A stretch of DNA of 64,000 nt from RYN-230 sp963837515 (GCA_963837515.1 CAWINT010000011.1:62001-126000), one strand, 5' to 3'; numbered from the stretch's first letter, positions 48,787 to 59,577 are shown. Notes: generated from the sequence alone by a model not told the origin. Numbers and translations are program-made.

Positions 48787-48996
48787 GTGCTGAGTGATCT
48801 GGCCGCGCTGACACCGCCGGCGGTAGTCTGCGCCGCCTTCCTGATCGGGCTCGGGATGTTCCTGCGTCATCAGCTGGGACCCAAGCGTGAGTCGGCTGAG
48901 GACGGGCTCCCGGAGGATATTTCGGGTGACAGCAGGATTCCGCATAGTGAGCGTTCCGCCGCTCCGACTAGAGCGGATGGCGGCGGCGATCGCTAG
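48787..48996 (+). CDS. small single-pass membrane protein
   Basis: A 69-residue protein with one membrane helix (VVCAAFLIGLGMFL, residues about 13-26) and a charged polar tail. GGAAAGGAG six bases before the GTG is one of the best ribosome-binding sites in the window, supporting a real gene. Not recognised; it precedes lsr2 in the same direction. Confidence 0.65.
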   Translation: MLSDLAALTPPAVVCAAFLIGLGMFLRHQLGPKRESAEDGLPEDISGDSRIPHSERSAAPTRADGGGDR

Positions 48997-49163
48997 CCGG
49001 ATGTTCTCACGCCGGCCACCTGCCTACCGGTCGGCTTGATAGATCGGCCACTGGTTTCACGAGTCCTATCCTTGCGTGATTACGGTGCGTTACAGCAATC
49101 TTCCGGCTGGTCCACTGGATCTTCCCGCACCACGAGTCTGGCCGGTGATTCTTGCGGTGCCAA

Positions 49164-49193
49164 TTGGCAAACTCGCGCAACACATGGTATATG
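49164..49193 (+). promoter_or_regulatory. promoter of lsr2
   Basis: TTGGCA at 49164-49169 and TATATG at 49188-49193 are separated by 18 bases. The surrounding sequence is AT-rich for this genome, which would also make it a target for Lsr2 itself. Confidence 0.55.
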
Positions 49194-49237
49194 TTTGGCA
49201 ACCTAAAAAACATGCTCCAGCGGAAGGGCTGGCACCC

Positions 49238-49579
49238 ATGGCACAAAAGGTTCAGGTGCTCCTCGTTGACGACCTTGATGGAGGTGAGGCGACCGAGACC
49301 GTGGCCTTCACCCTTGATGGCAACAGCTACGAGATCGACCTCAGTTCCGACAACGCGAGCAAGCTCCGCAAAGAGTTTGCCCCCTACGTTGACCATGCAC
49401 GTAAGGCCAGCGGCGGTGGCGGCGGTGGCGGCGGTGCCCGCCGGCGTCGCCCCCGGACCGGTCCCGGCCGGGAGCGGAGTTCAGAAATCCGCTCCTGGGC
49501 CAAACAGCGCGGCTACAAGGTCAGCGAGCGTGGCCGCATTCCGGCGACGATCATCCAGGAGTACGACGCTGCCCACTAA
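49238..49579 (+). CDS. lsr2: nucleoid-associated protein Lsr2
   Basis: A 113-residue xenogeneic silencer that oligomerises and binds AT-rich DNA. The dimerisation domain runs AQKVQVLLVDDLDGG to LRKEFAPYV; a Gly8 linker follows; the DNA-binding domain ends SERGRIPATIIQEY with the RGR minor-groove motif. GGAAGGG lies nine bases upstream of the ATG. The accessory DNA at 1-8.9 kb would be a typical target. Confidence 0.96.
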   Translation: MAQKVQVLLVDDLDGGEATETVAFTLDGNSYEIDLSSDNASKLRKEFAPYVDHARKASGGGGGGGGARRRRPRTGPGRERSSEIRSWAKQRGYKVSERGRIPATIIQEYDAAH

Positions 49580-49928
49580 TGCGTTACGGGCCGGCGGTGG
49601 GCTCAGTCCGGGGCCCGCAGGTGCTGCACCACGTAACTAGTGCTCCGGTCGGCGGGTGTGCCGGGCCGGGGCGCGCGGTGCGGCTCGTGCGGACCCCGGG
49701 CCGCCGGGGCGTCGCCTGATCCGGGCTGCCGTCTGGCCCCTTCCTTGTTCTCCGGGTGCGCACCGGGCCGTGGCACGCCCGATCCCCGGCTGGGCCGGCT
49801 GCTTTCCCCTTTCTGGATTTCTGGAACGTCGGCTCGTACCGGGTGCTCCCGGGGCCGCCTTCTGCACGGCCATCTGCTCCCGGGCCCGTCCCGGTACTCC
49901 ACCTGGTTTGCCGCTGACGTTCTCCAGG

Positions 49929-50034
49929 CCTCTCCTCTCCTCTCCTCTCCTCTCCCTCTCCCTCTCCCTCTCCCGCTCCCTCTCCCTCTCCCTCTCCCTC
50001 TCCCGCTCCCTCTCCCGCTCCCGCTCCCGCTCCA
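49929..50034. repeat. polypyrimidine/polypurine repeat tract
   Basis: About 106 bases of CTCTC(C) and CCCGCT-type units: first four 5-base TCTCC units, then 6-base CTCTCC/CTCCCT/CCCGCT units. The first 45 bases and a later 30-base block are uninterrupted pyrimidine. Such tracts can form triplex DNA and vary in length. Confidence 0.92.
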
Positions 50035-50132
50035 GGGGCCGGCCGGCGCCGCCCCGGCTGCTAGCGTGAAGGAAGCTGGGTCGCGCCCCGTGTACCTGGT
50101 GGTAAGCGACTTGTGCGGGCAGCGCGGCCAGC

Positions 50133-50148
50133 GTTCGCTTGCGGCGTA
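50133..50148. promoter_or_regulatory. candidate ClgR operator upstream of clpC
   Basis: GTTCGCTTGCGGCGTA fits the ClgR pattern of TTCGC, five bases, then GCG-A. ClgR activates clp genes in actinobacteria. It lies about 190 bases before the clpC start. Confidence 0.55.
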
Positions 50149-50334
50149 TTAGGGAACACCTCCAGTCCCCCCGGGGGTTGGATGGGATGAACGTCCTCAT
50201 GCCGGGGAACGCTCTACTCATGTGCGGCATATCGCGCGGCACATCGTCCGGCGTGCGGGCTACGATGCGGAAGGGACGGGCCCCGGAATACCGGACATCT
50301 GGGTCCCCCCGACCGCTCTGTGAGGAGCGAGGCG

Positions 50335-52872
<2,538 letters not shown>

Positions 52873-52890
52873 GGCGGCAGGACACACGTA

Positions 52891-52920
52891 GCGGGGCGGG
52901 CCCGGAAGGGCCCGCCCCGC
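52891..52920 (+). terminator. perfect hairpin downstream of clpC
   Basis: GCGGGGCGGGCCC pairs exactly with GGGCCCGCCCCGC around GGAA, starting 18 bases after the clpC stop. Confidence 0.85.
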
Positions 52921-53165
52921 TCGTGCTTGTGGGGACGGCGGGCGTCCCGGGTAGGCCGGCTGGCCTTCGGTGCTGCCGGGCGCCCGCTGTCACGGCCGCC
53001 GCGGCTGCGCTTCTGCCGCACCTCCGTGACGCAGTACGCCGGCCCACCCGGCACGCCCGCCGCCCGGCGCATACCGGTCCGCGCGCCGCACTGCCCAGCC
53101 GGCGCGTCCGGCCTGCGCGCCGCCCTGCCCAGCCCGGCGTGCCGCTCCGGGCGCCGTCCTGCCAG

Positions 53166-54047
53166 CTAGGTTGCGTGCAGGCCGGGGAGGGTGAAGCGAC
53201 CGTCGGGGAGAGGGTCTACCAGGCCGTCGGCGACGAGGCCGTCCAGGGCGCGGGCCCGCTGGGCGGGCTCCGGCCAGGCCGAGTCCAGGGTCGTGGCGGG
53301 CACGGGGGTGTGGGCGTCGCGGAGGATGGCCAGCAGGCGACCGCGGCACTGGCGGTCCGTGCCCTCGTAGCGCTGGCTGCGCCGCTCCTCCTGCCCAGGC
53401 GGACGGCCTGCCTGGTGCCAGCTGCAGTACGCGGCAACGGGACAGGTGGGGCACAGGGGACGGGTGGCGGTGCAGATCAGGGCGCCCAGTTCCATGATCG
53501 CGACCGACCACCGGGCGGCCGCGGCGGGAGTCTCGGGCAGCAGCGACTCGGCGAGCCGTCGTTCGGCCACGGAAATGCCCGGCGGCGGCAGCTCGCGGGC
53601 GGCGGTCAGGCGGCCGAGCACCCGGCGCACGTTCGTGTCCAGCACGGCGTGCCGCTGCCCGAACGCGAAGCTGGCGACCGCCGCGGCGGTGTAAGCGCCG
53701 ATGCCGGGAAGCGCCCGCAGCGCCTCCAGCGAGGCGGGCACCTGGCCGTCGTGCCGATCCACCAGGGCCTGCGCGGTCAGGTGCAGCCGGAGGGCGCGGC
53801 GCGGGTAGCCCAGCCGGCCCCAGGCCCGGACGGCCTCGCCGGCCGGGGCGGCGGCCAGATCGGCCGGCTGGGGCCAGCGGGTCAGCCACGCGTCATAGAC
53901 CGGCAGCACCCGGGATACCGGGGTCTGCTGCAGCATGATCTCGCTGACCAGGATGGCCCAGGGGGTGGCGGCCGGGCGCCGCCAGGGCAGGTCCCGCTGA
54001 TGCACGGCGTACCAGTCGAGGATCGGGTCCACCACGGCCGGGCTCAT
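53166..54047 (-). CDS. mutY: A/G-specific adenine glycosylase
   Basis: A 293-residue base-excision enzyme removing adenine opposite 8-oxoguanine. SEIMLQQTPVSRV holds the catalytic Glu, LPGIGAYTAAAVASFAFG with the following AVLDTNVRRVLGR the helix-hairpin-helix and Asp, and C-x6-C-x2-C-x5-C (CTATRPLCPTCPVAAYC) the [4Fe-4S] cluster. The C-terminal Nudix-like domain is short or absent, as in several actinobacteria. ATG at 54047 fits the family start. Confidence 0.93.
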   Translation of the reverse strand: MSPAVVDPILDWYAVHQRDLPWRRPAATPWAILVSEIMLQQTPVSRVLPVYDAWLTRWPQPADLAAAPAGEAVRAWGRLGYPRRALRLHLTAQALVDRHDGQVPASLEALRALPGIGAYTAAAVASFAFGQRHAVLDTNVRRVLGRLTAARELPPPGISVAERRLAESLLPETPAAAARWSVAIMELGALICTATRPLCPTCPVAAYCSWHQAGRPPGQEERRSQRYEGTDRQCRGRLLAILRDAHTPVPATTLDSAWPEPAQRARALDGLVADGLVDPLPDGRFTLPGLHAT

Positions 54048-54157
54048 GCCGCCCCGATCCCGGAAAAGCGCCACGAAAAGGGCGCTGACCTGGAATAACG
54101 CCCGGTTGCCCGGCGAGTCGCCCGGCCCGGTGCTACGTACCAGCGGATACTGCACGC

Positions 54158-54913
54158 ATGGCTGGCAATGTCCCGGGGGAGCAGGAAAGCCCAGGTCAGA
54201 ATGGTGTCTACTGGCGGCGGCGGGCGATCGCGCTGGGCGCCGGGATCGTCCTGGTCGGGCTCGTGGCCTGGTCCGTGAACGGAGCGCTCAGCGGCGGGCC
54301 TGCCACTCCGTCGGCCCAGATCAGCCGGGTCACGGCCAGCCACCGCGGGCCGCCGGCCGGGTCGGGCAGTCCCGCCCCGCGGACCGCCGCGCCGTCGCCC
54401 TCCGCCGCGGCCACGACCGGCCACCCGGCCAGCCGGCGGTCCGGGGGCGGTCACCCGGGGAAAGGCGGGGCGGCCGGGGGCGGGCGGCCAGCCGGCCAGG
54501 CGGGTGCCTGTCCGCAAAATGACATCGTGCTGAGCCTCTTCGCGCCGCAGTACAACTATCCGGCGCACGAGAGCCCGCAGTTCCAGGTGGACGTCGTGTC
54601 CATCGCTCCGGTCCCGTGCACGTTCGCGCTGGGCGCGGGACACGTGCAGCTGCTGGTCAAGTCGGGCGGTATCCACCGGATCTGGGATTCCGCGGACTGC
54701 GCGCGCCCGGCCGGGCCGCAGGTCACCCGGCTGGCCCGGGGAGTGCCGCTGGTGCTGCCGCTGAGCTGGGACCGGAAGACGTCGGTCCCCGGCTGCCGGG
54801 TCCCCCGGCGGCCGGCCCGGGCCGGGACCTACACGGCCACGGCCTACAGCGGGCGGCTGAGCAGCCGGCCTCTCATTTTCGTGCTGCGGGCGCCGGGGGT
54901 CGCGGTGCCCTGA
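54158..54913 (+). CDS. membrane-anchored exported protein of unknown function
   Basis: A 251-residue protein with an N-terminal anchor (AIALGAGIVLVGLVAWSV, residues about 23-40), a Pro/Ala/Ser/Gly-rich linker (48-115) and an extracytoplasmic domain with three to four cysteines (ACPQNDIVLSL, PCTFALGAG, DSADCARP, VPGCRVP) and a WDSADCA block. Not recognised as a named family; similar proteins accompany disA in actinobacteria. It is divergent from mutY and convergent with disA. Confidence 0.72.
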   Translation: MAGNVPGEQESPGQNGVYWRRRAIALGAGIVLVGLVAWSVNGALSGGPATPSAQISRVTASHRGPPAGSGSPAPRTAAPSPSAAATTGHPASRRSGGGHPGKGGAAGGGRPAGQAGACPQNDIVLSLFAPQYNYPAHESPQFQVDVVSIAPVPCTFALGAGHVQLLVKSGGIHRIWDSADCARPAGPQVTRLARGVPLVLPLSWDRKTSVPGCRVPRRPARAGTYTATAYSGRLSSRPLIFVLRAPGVAVP

Positions 54914-54924
54914 CTCGGCGGCGG

Positions 54925-56049
54925 TCAGGAGTACCGTTCCAGCAGTGTCACCTCGGCCAGCCGGGACAGCCCTTCCCGGACCCGGCGGGCGTCCGGCTCG
55001 GTGACCCCCGCCACGTCTTGCAGCTCAGCCACGCTGGCCGCCAGTAGTTTCTGCAGGCCGCCGAAGTATCCGACGAGGCGGCTGGCCACCGGGGCGGGCA
55101 GCCGGGGAATCCTGGCCAGCAGCCGGTACCCGCGCGGCGCAGCCGGCTCATCGAGCATCCCGGAGCCGCCGAGCCCGAGCACGGCGGCCACCCGCTCAGC
55201 CTCCAGCAGTTCCTCCGGTGACAGCGCGGCCAGTTCGGCGAGTGCCGCCGTGGTGCGCTCCGGCAGGTTCCCGCCCGCCCCGTCCGGCAGGTAGTCCGCC
55301 ACGATCAGCTGCCGCTCGAAGTCGCTCCCGGCGATCAGTTCGTCGAACTGCAGCGCCAGCAACCGCCCATCGGTACCCAGCTCCACCTGGTAGCCCTCGA
55401 TCTCCCGGGCGATCCGGCGGACCATCTCCAGCCGCTGGGCGACCGCGGTCACGTCCCGGACGGTGGCCAGGTCCTCGATCTCGTGCGCGGTCAGCGTCCT
55501 GGAGACCTCATCCAGCCTCAGCTTGTACCGCTCCAGCGTGGCCAGCGCCTGGTTGGCCCGGGACAGGACGGCGGCCGGCCCGTCCAGCACGTAGCGGGAC
55601 CCGTCCAGGTACAGGGCGATGATCCGCATCGACTTGCTGACCGAAACGACCGGGCAGCCGGTCTGCCGGGCCACCCGCTCGGCGGTCCGGTGCCGGGTGC
55701 CTGACTCGTCGGTCGGCAGCGAGGGGTCCGGCACCAGGTGCACCGCCGCCCGCACGATGTAGTCCGCGCCGGAGTCCAGCACGATGGCCCCGTCCATCTT
55801 GGCCAGCTCACGCAGCCGGGTCGCGGAGAACGGCACCCGGAGCTCGAATCCCCCGGTGCACACTTCATCCACCGCGGGCCCGTCGCCGACGACGAGGAGA
55901 GCTCCGGTGTTGCCGCGCAGGATCCGTTCCAGGCCGTCCCGCAGCGCCGTGCCCGGCGCGAGCGCGGCCAGGGCAGCCATCCGGCGTTCGTCCTTGTCAC
56001 CGTGGTCAGGCTGACCCGGGCGGATCGGGATCTGGTCAGCTGGCGGCAC
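54925..56049 (-). CDS. disA: DNA integrity scanning diadenylate cyclase
   Basis: A 374-residue DisA that makes c-di-AMP from two ATP. DAC motifs are DGAIVLDSGADYI (DGA) and SGTRHRTAER (RHR); a helical linker and a C-terminal helix-hairpin-helix DNA-binding domain (LARIPRLPAPVASRLV) follow. GTG at 56049 is preceded by GGGGGT. Its product is the ligand of the riboswitch at 44368-44525. RadA, its known partner and inhibitor, lies 1.6 kb further on, separated by the PadR module. Confidence 0.96.
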   Translation of the reverse strand: MPPADQIPIRPGQPDHGDKDERRMAALAALAPGTALRDGLERILRGNTGALLVVGDGPAVDEVCTGGFELRVPFSATRLRELAKMDGAIVLDSGADYIVRAAVHLVPDPSLPTDESGTRHRTAERVARQTGCPVVSVSKSMRIIALYLDGSRYVLDGPAAVLSRANQALATLERYKLRLDEVSRTLTAHEIEDLATVRDVTAVAQRLEMVRRIAREIEGYQVELGTDGRLLALQFDELIAGSDFERQLIVADYLPDGAGGNLPERTTAALAELAALSPEELLEAERVAAVLGLGGSGMLDEPAAPRGYRLLARIPRLPAPVASRLVGYFGGLQKLLAASVAELQDVAGVTEPDARRVREGLSRLAEVTLLERYS

Positions 56050-56249
56050 AACACCCCCGCAAGATCTGGACGGGCATCAGTGTATCGGCGGCAGCGGCAC
56101 CACGCCCCGCTGTCCGGCCGGCCAGCGCCGGCCGGCTCGCCGGGCAGCGGTTGCCCACCTGGGGCCGGCGGCCGGGTCCGGGCCAGCGGCTGGCGCAGCC
56201 GTCCACCCGCCGCACCGTTCGCTGGGCGTAGTGCCGCGGGCCTGCGACG

Positions 56250-56954
56250 TCAGGTCAGCGCCGCCCGCATGGCCAGGCAGTGACACGCCGCACGCCGGGC
56301 CAGGGTCAGCCGGACGACGCTGGCCGCGGCCGCCGCGGTGGCCGGAACCGGGGAGACGGTGCCCGACATGGTGGCCAGCTCGGCGGCCAGCAGCGCCAGG
56401 CCCAGGGCATCCGCGCCGACGGCGCCGAACCCGGCGATCGCCGCGGCGGTCGGCGCCCGGCGCGGCGCACCGGGCAGCCAGCGGGTGAGCCGCCCGGTCG
56501 CGGCGATGCCCAGCAGCGCGCCCCCGGCCGTCACCGTGGCCGCGACGGCGACCAGAATCAGGCCCACCCGGAGGCCGGCCGGCAGGCCGGCCCACGGCAG
56601 GCGCCCGACGAGATGGCTGGCCACGGCGGTGACGATCCACAGCAGGCCGACCAGCGGGCCAGTGACCAGCACGGCGACCGCCACGCGGCGCGCCAGCCGG
56701 GTGGCGATCTCGGCCCGGAAGCTGCCGGCGACCCGGGCGGGATCGCCAAATTCGCGGATCGCCGCCTGGACGGCCCCGGCGGGGGACTGCCCGGCGGACT
56801 GGTAGGCGCCGGTCGCGTCCAGCAGTCCCGCCCGCAACTCCGCCACGATGCCGGAATGCGTGCGGGGAGAGCCTGGCAGCCGGCCCGTAACCTCGGCGAG
56901 GTACCGCTCGATCACGGCCGCGACGCTGGGCACGGGCGCGCCTGGCTGGTTCAT
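56250..56954 (-). CDS. HAAS/permease-prefix-type membrane protein
   Basis: A 234-residue protein: an N-terminal helical segment (VIERYLAEVTGRLPG to AIREFGDPARVAGSF) of the HAAS/DUF1700 type found with PadR regulators, then six membrane helices. ATG overlaps the PadR stop (ATGA), so it is translated with its regulator. HAAS proteins are thought to sense or be controlled by PadR partners; the role here is unknown. Confidence 0.82.
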   Translation of the reverse strand: MNQPGAPVPSVAAVIERYLAEVTGRLPGSPRTHSGIVAELRAGLLDATGAYQSAGQSPAGAVQAAIREFGDPARVAGSFRAEIATRLARRVAVAVLVTGPLVGLLWIVTAVASHLVGRLPWAGLPAGLRVGLILVAVAATVTAGGALLGIAATGRLTRWLPGAPRRAPTAAAIAGFGAVGADALGLALLAAELATMSGTVSPVPATAAAAASVVRLTLARRAACHCLAMRAALT

Positions 56955-57292
56955 GCGGGACCGGCCGGCAGCGGTGCGGGCTGCAGCAGGGTGGTGACCA
57001 CCGAGGCGAAGTCCCGCCAGCTGCTGCGCTCCCCGTCCAGGGCGCGCCGCCCGGCCGGGGTCAGCTGGTACACGCGGCGGCGCCGTCCGCCGTCCGCCGA
57101 CCAGCTCGCCTTGACCAGGCCAGCCCGTTCCAGGCGGTGCAAGGCCGGGTAGATCGTGCCGGTGGGCAAGTTGACCTGGCCACCGCTGCGCTCCCGGAGC
57201 GCCTCCATGATCGCGTAACCGTGGCACGGTGCGGGCTCGATCACCGCGAGCAGGATGCCGTCCAGGTGACCCTTGAGTGTCTCCGCCCTCAT
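56951..57292 (-). CDS. PadR-family regulator
   Basis: A 113-residue winged-helix repressor: LDGILLAVIEPAPCHGYAIMEALRERSGG, TGTIYPALHRLERAGLV, then RRRRVYQLTPAGRRAL, and the dimerisation helix. ATG at 57292. Four copies of a GTAGCGAYRCTAC-like palindrome fill the divergent promoter region, so it very probably represses itself and the divergent genes. Cotranscribed with the HAAS-type membrane protein. Confidence 0.92.
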   Translation of the reverse strand: MRAETLKGHLDGILLAVIEPAPCHGYAIMEALRERSGGQVNLPTGTIYPALHRLERAGLVKASWSADGGRRRRVYQLTPAGRRALDGERSSWRDFASVVTTLLQPAPLPAGPA

Positions 57293-57294
57293 GG

Positions 57295-57373
57295 GTAGCG
57301 ATACTACCCCTCGAGGTGTAGCCATGCTACGCTGAGTACTTATATGTAGCGACACTACCTGTAACGATCCTAC
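57295..57373. promoter_or_regulatory. four-site palindromic operator of the PadR regulator
   Basis: Thirteen-base palindromes GTAGCGATACTAC (57295-57307), GTAGCCATGCTAC (57318-57330), GTAGCGACACTAC (57346-57358) and GTAACGATCCTAC (57361-57373). Half-site GTAG/CTAC is constant except one base in the last copy. Centres are 23, 28 and 15 bases apart. Confidence 0.85.
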
Positions 57374-57387
57374 GGTAGGAGGAGCGG

Positions 57388-57621
57388 ATGAGTGTGCACC
57401 CGGGGATGAGTGTGCACCCGGGGATCACGGCCCGCCCGGCCAGGACCCGCACCGCTGCCCGGGAGGCCCGGTTGCGGGGCGGCAGCCTGGCGCTCGTCAT
57501 GCTTCTCGTGGCGGAGTCCGCGATCGGCACGTACGACTCGATGGCCATGTCAGTGATGGCCGATGTCGCGTTGCTGTGCTGCGCGGCGACCCGGTACGGC
57601 CTGCCCCGGACCGGCGGCTAG
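57388..57621 (+). CDS. small hydrophobic protein under PadR control
   Basis: A 77-residue protein with a hydrophobic C-terminal half (SLALVMLLVAESAIG, SVMADVALLCCAATRYG). Function unknown. GGTAGGAGGAG precedes the ATG, and the first 18 coding bases (ATGAGTGTGCACCCGGGG) are repeated immediately, giving two in-frame starts (57388 and 57406). Its position directly behind the four-site operator makes it a primary PadR target. ICMT follows after 30 bases. Confidence 0.68.
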   Translation: MSVHPGMSVHPGITARPARTRTAAREARLRGGSLALVMLLVAESAIGTYDSMAMSVMADVALLCCAATRYGLPRTGG

Positions 57622-57651
57622 AACGGTTCGATCCCATCAGCGGAGGCACCC

Positions 57652-58197
57652 ATGCGCAAGTCAGCGGTGGTGGCCAGCAGCCTGGCGTGGTTCGCCGCCC
57701 TTGGCGGCACGTTTGGCTGCCTGCTTCCCTACTGGCTGAACTACTGGCACTTCCACCAGCCACTGCCCGGCTGGATCATCGCCCGCGTGGCGGGCGGATT
57801 GCTCATCGGGCTTGGCCTGGTCCCGATCGCGAGTTCGTTCGTCGAGTTCGCCCGGGCCGAGGGCACCCCCATCCCGGTGGCATCGCCGCCGCGTCTGGTG
57901 CTGCGCGGGTTCTACCGTTACGTGCGCAACCCCATCTACGTCGGCTTCCTGGCCGTCCTGGCGGGTCAGACGCTGCTGTTCGGCTCGCCCGGGCTGCTGG
58001 AGTACACCCTGGTCGCCTGCGGTGTCGGGATCGCCGCGGTGCGCTGGTACGAGGAACCCCGGCTCATCCGCAGATTCGGGGCCGAATACCGCGCGTACCA
58101 GCGGGCGGTGCCAGCCTGGCGGCCGCGGCTGCATCCCTGGGTGCCCGGGCCGCCGCCCGGCCGGCCCGGAGCGGAGGAGCGGCCCGGCGCGGGGTGA
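57652..58197 (+). CDS. isoprenylcysteine carboxyl methyltransferase-family protein
   Basis: A 181-residue membrane methyltransferase of the ICMT/PEMT fold: four membrane helices, FYRYVRNPIYVGFLAVLAG as the SAM-binding block and EEPRLIRRFGAEYRAYQRAV as the C-terminal family motif. Bacterial members act on lipids or small molecules; the substrate is unknown. Likely one operon with the small protein before it. Its whole length is antisense to the extension of the radA frame. Confidence 0.88.
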   Translation: MRKSAVVASSLAWFAALGGTFGCLLPYWLNYWHFHQPLPGWIIARVAGGLLIGLGLVPIASSFVEFARAEGTPIPVASPPRLVLRGFYRYVRNPIYVGFLAVLAGQTLLFGSPGLLEYTLVACGVGIAAVRWYEEPRLIRRFGAEYRAYQRAVPAWRPRLHPWVPGPPPGRPGAEERPGAG

Positions 58198-59577
58198 TAA
58201 GCCGCCGAACGCGGACGCCATCGCGCCCCGGATGTCGGTCACTTCCCGCACCTCCAGGTCACCGCGCTCCGCCCCCAGGGCGGCGCACCCCTCCGGCACG
58301 ATGGCGAGCCGGAAGCCCATCCGTTCCGCTTCGGCCAGCCGCCGTGGCACCCCGCTGACCCGGCGCACCTCGCCGGCCAGGCCCACTTCACCCATGGCCA
58401 CCACCGAGCCGGGCACGCTCAGGTTGGCCAGCCCGCTGGCCAGCGCCAGCGCCACGGCCAGGTCGACAGACGGCTCGGTGATCCGGACCCCGCCGACGGT
58501 CGCCGCGTACACATCCTGCTTGCCGATCTTGAGGTCGGTGCGCCGGGTAAGGACGGCGAGCACCATGCCGACCCGCGAGGCGTCCAGGCCCGAGGTGACC
58601 CGGCGCGGGACCTCCAGGGATGAGGGAGCCACCAGCGTCTGCACCTCGGCCAGCAACGGGCGGCGCCCCTCCAGGGTGACCGTGACGCAGGTGCCCGGGA
58701 CCGGCTCCTGGTGCCGGGACACGAACAGGCCGCTGGGATCGGCCAGCCCGACGATGCCCTGCTCACCCAGGTCGAAGCAGCCGATCTCATCGGTCGGGCC
58801 GTACCGGTTCTTGACCGCCCGGACCATCCGGAACTGCGCGTGGCGGTCGCCCTCGAAGTGCAGCACCACGTTGACCAGGTGCTCCAGCGCACGCGGCCCG
58901 GCGATCGAGCCGTCCTTGGTCACGTGCCCCACCAGCACCGTCGTCAGCTGCTGCTGCTTGGCCACCGCCATCAGCGCGGCGGTCACCTCCCGGATCTGCG
59001 ACACGCCGCCGGGCGCGCCGTCCACCCCGTCGGCCCGGATCGTCTGCACCGAGTCCACGATCAGCAACTGCGGCCGGACCACGGCGACGTGCCCGAGCAG
59101 CGCCGCCAGGTCGGTCTCGGCGGCCAGGTACAGGTTCTCCGCCACGGCCCCGATCCGGTCCGCCCGCAACCGCACCTGGGCCGCCGATTCCTCGCCGGTG
59201 ACGTACAGCACCGGGCCGGACCGGGCCGCGAACGTCCCCGCCTCCAGTAGCAGGGTGGACTTGCCTACCCCGGGCTCGCCGGCCAGCAGCACGACCGCCC
59301 CGGGCACCAGGCCGCCACCCAGCACCCGGTCCAGCTCGTCGAGCCCGGTCGGCCGGGCCCCGGCGGACGTCGCGTCCACCGCGGCAATCGAGATGGCCGG
59401 CGTGGCCGGGGCCACCGCGGCCGGCTCCGGGCCCGCGGCGCCGGGACGCAGCAGCCGCGGGGCGGCGGCCGGCTCCACGGATCCCCAGGACTGGCATTCG
59501 CCGCAGCGCCCGGACCACTTCGTGGTGCGCCAGCCGCACTCCACGCACTGGAAGGCCGGGGCTGCTGACTTCGCCAT
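57661..59577 (-). CDS. radA: DNA repair protein RadA, frame extended 3'
   Basis: A RadA (Sms) branch-migration ATPase. Zn finger CVECGWRTTKWSGRCGEC, Walker A AGEPGVGKST, KNRYGPTDEIG and Lon-like C-terminus are all present; ATG at 59577. Family similarity ends at EVTDIRGAMASAFGGL (about 58203), but there is no stop: the frame runs 180 codons more through the antisense of the ICMT gene to 57661. The extension has no domain and is probably an artefact of a lost stop. RadA acts with RecA and inhibits DisA; here the two genes are separated by the PadR module. Confidence 0.9.
   Translation of the reverse strand: MAKSAAPAFQCVECGWRTTKWSGRCGECQSWGSVEPAAAPRLLRPGAAGPEPAAVAPATPAISIAAVDATSAGARPTGLDELDRVLGGGLVPGAVVLLAGEPGVGKSTLLLEAGTFAARSGPVLYVTGEESAAQVRLRADRIGAVAENLYLAAETDLAALLGHVAVVRPQLLIVDSVQTIRADGVDGAPGGVSQIREVTAALMAVAKQQQLTTVLVGHVTKDGSIAGPRALEHLVNVVLHFEGDRHAQFRMVRAVKNRYGPTDEIGCFDLGEQGIVGLADPSGLFVSRHQEPVPGTCVTVTLEGRRPLLAEVQTLVAPSSLEVPRRVTSGLDASRVGMVLAVLTRRTDLKIGKQDVYAATVGGVRITEPSVDLAVALALASGLANLSVPGSVVAMGEVGLAGEVRRVSGVPRRLAEAERMGFRLAIVPEGCAALGAERGDLEVREVTDIRGAMASAFGGLSPRAGPLLRSGPAGRRPGHPGMQPRPPGWHRPLVRAVFGPESADEPGFLVPAHRGDPDTAGDQGVLQQPGRAEQQRLTRQDGQEADVDGVAHVTVEPAQHQTRRRCHRDGGALGPGELDERTRDRDQAKPDEQSARHAGDDPAGQWLVEVPVVQPVGKQAAKRAAKGGEPRQAAGHHR

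Larger units (their letters stand above)
49580..50334. other. 755-bp intergenic region between lsr2 and clpC
   Basis: No supportable gene. It contains the pyrimidine-rich repeat tract at 49929-50034, a ClgR-like site at 50133-50148 and a TACGAT -10-like box near 50261. Frames through the tract code only for Glu-Arg or Ser-Leu runs and are rejected. Confidence 0.6.

Noticed and set aside
45266..48814. Longer EndoQ-UvrD protein starting at 48814
   Set aside because: The extra 115 residues are Pro/Arg-rich without similarity, and the family N-terminus lies at 48469.
49637..50242. A frame encoding long Glu-Arg repeats
   Set aside because: It is the translation of the polypyrimidine tract; no start signal and no non-repeat similarity.
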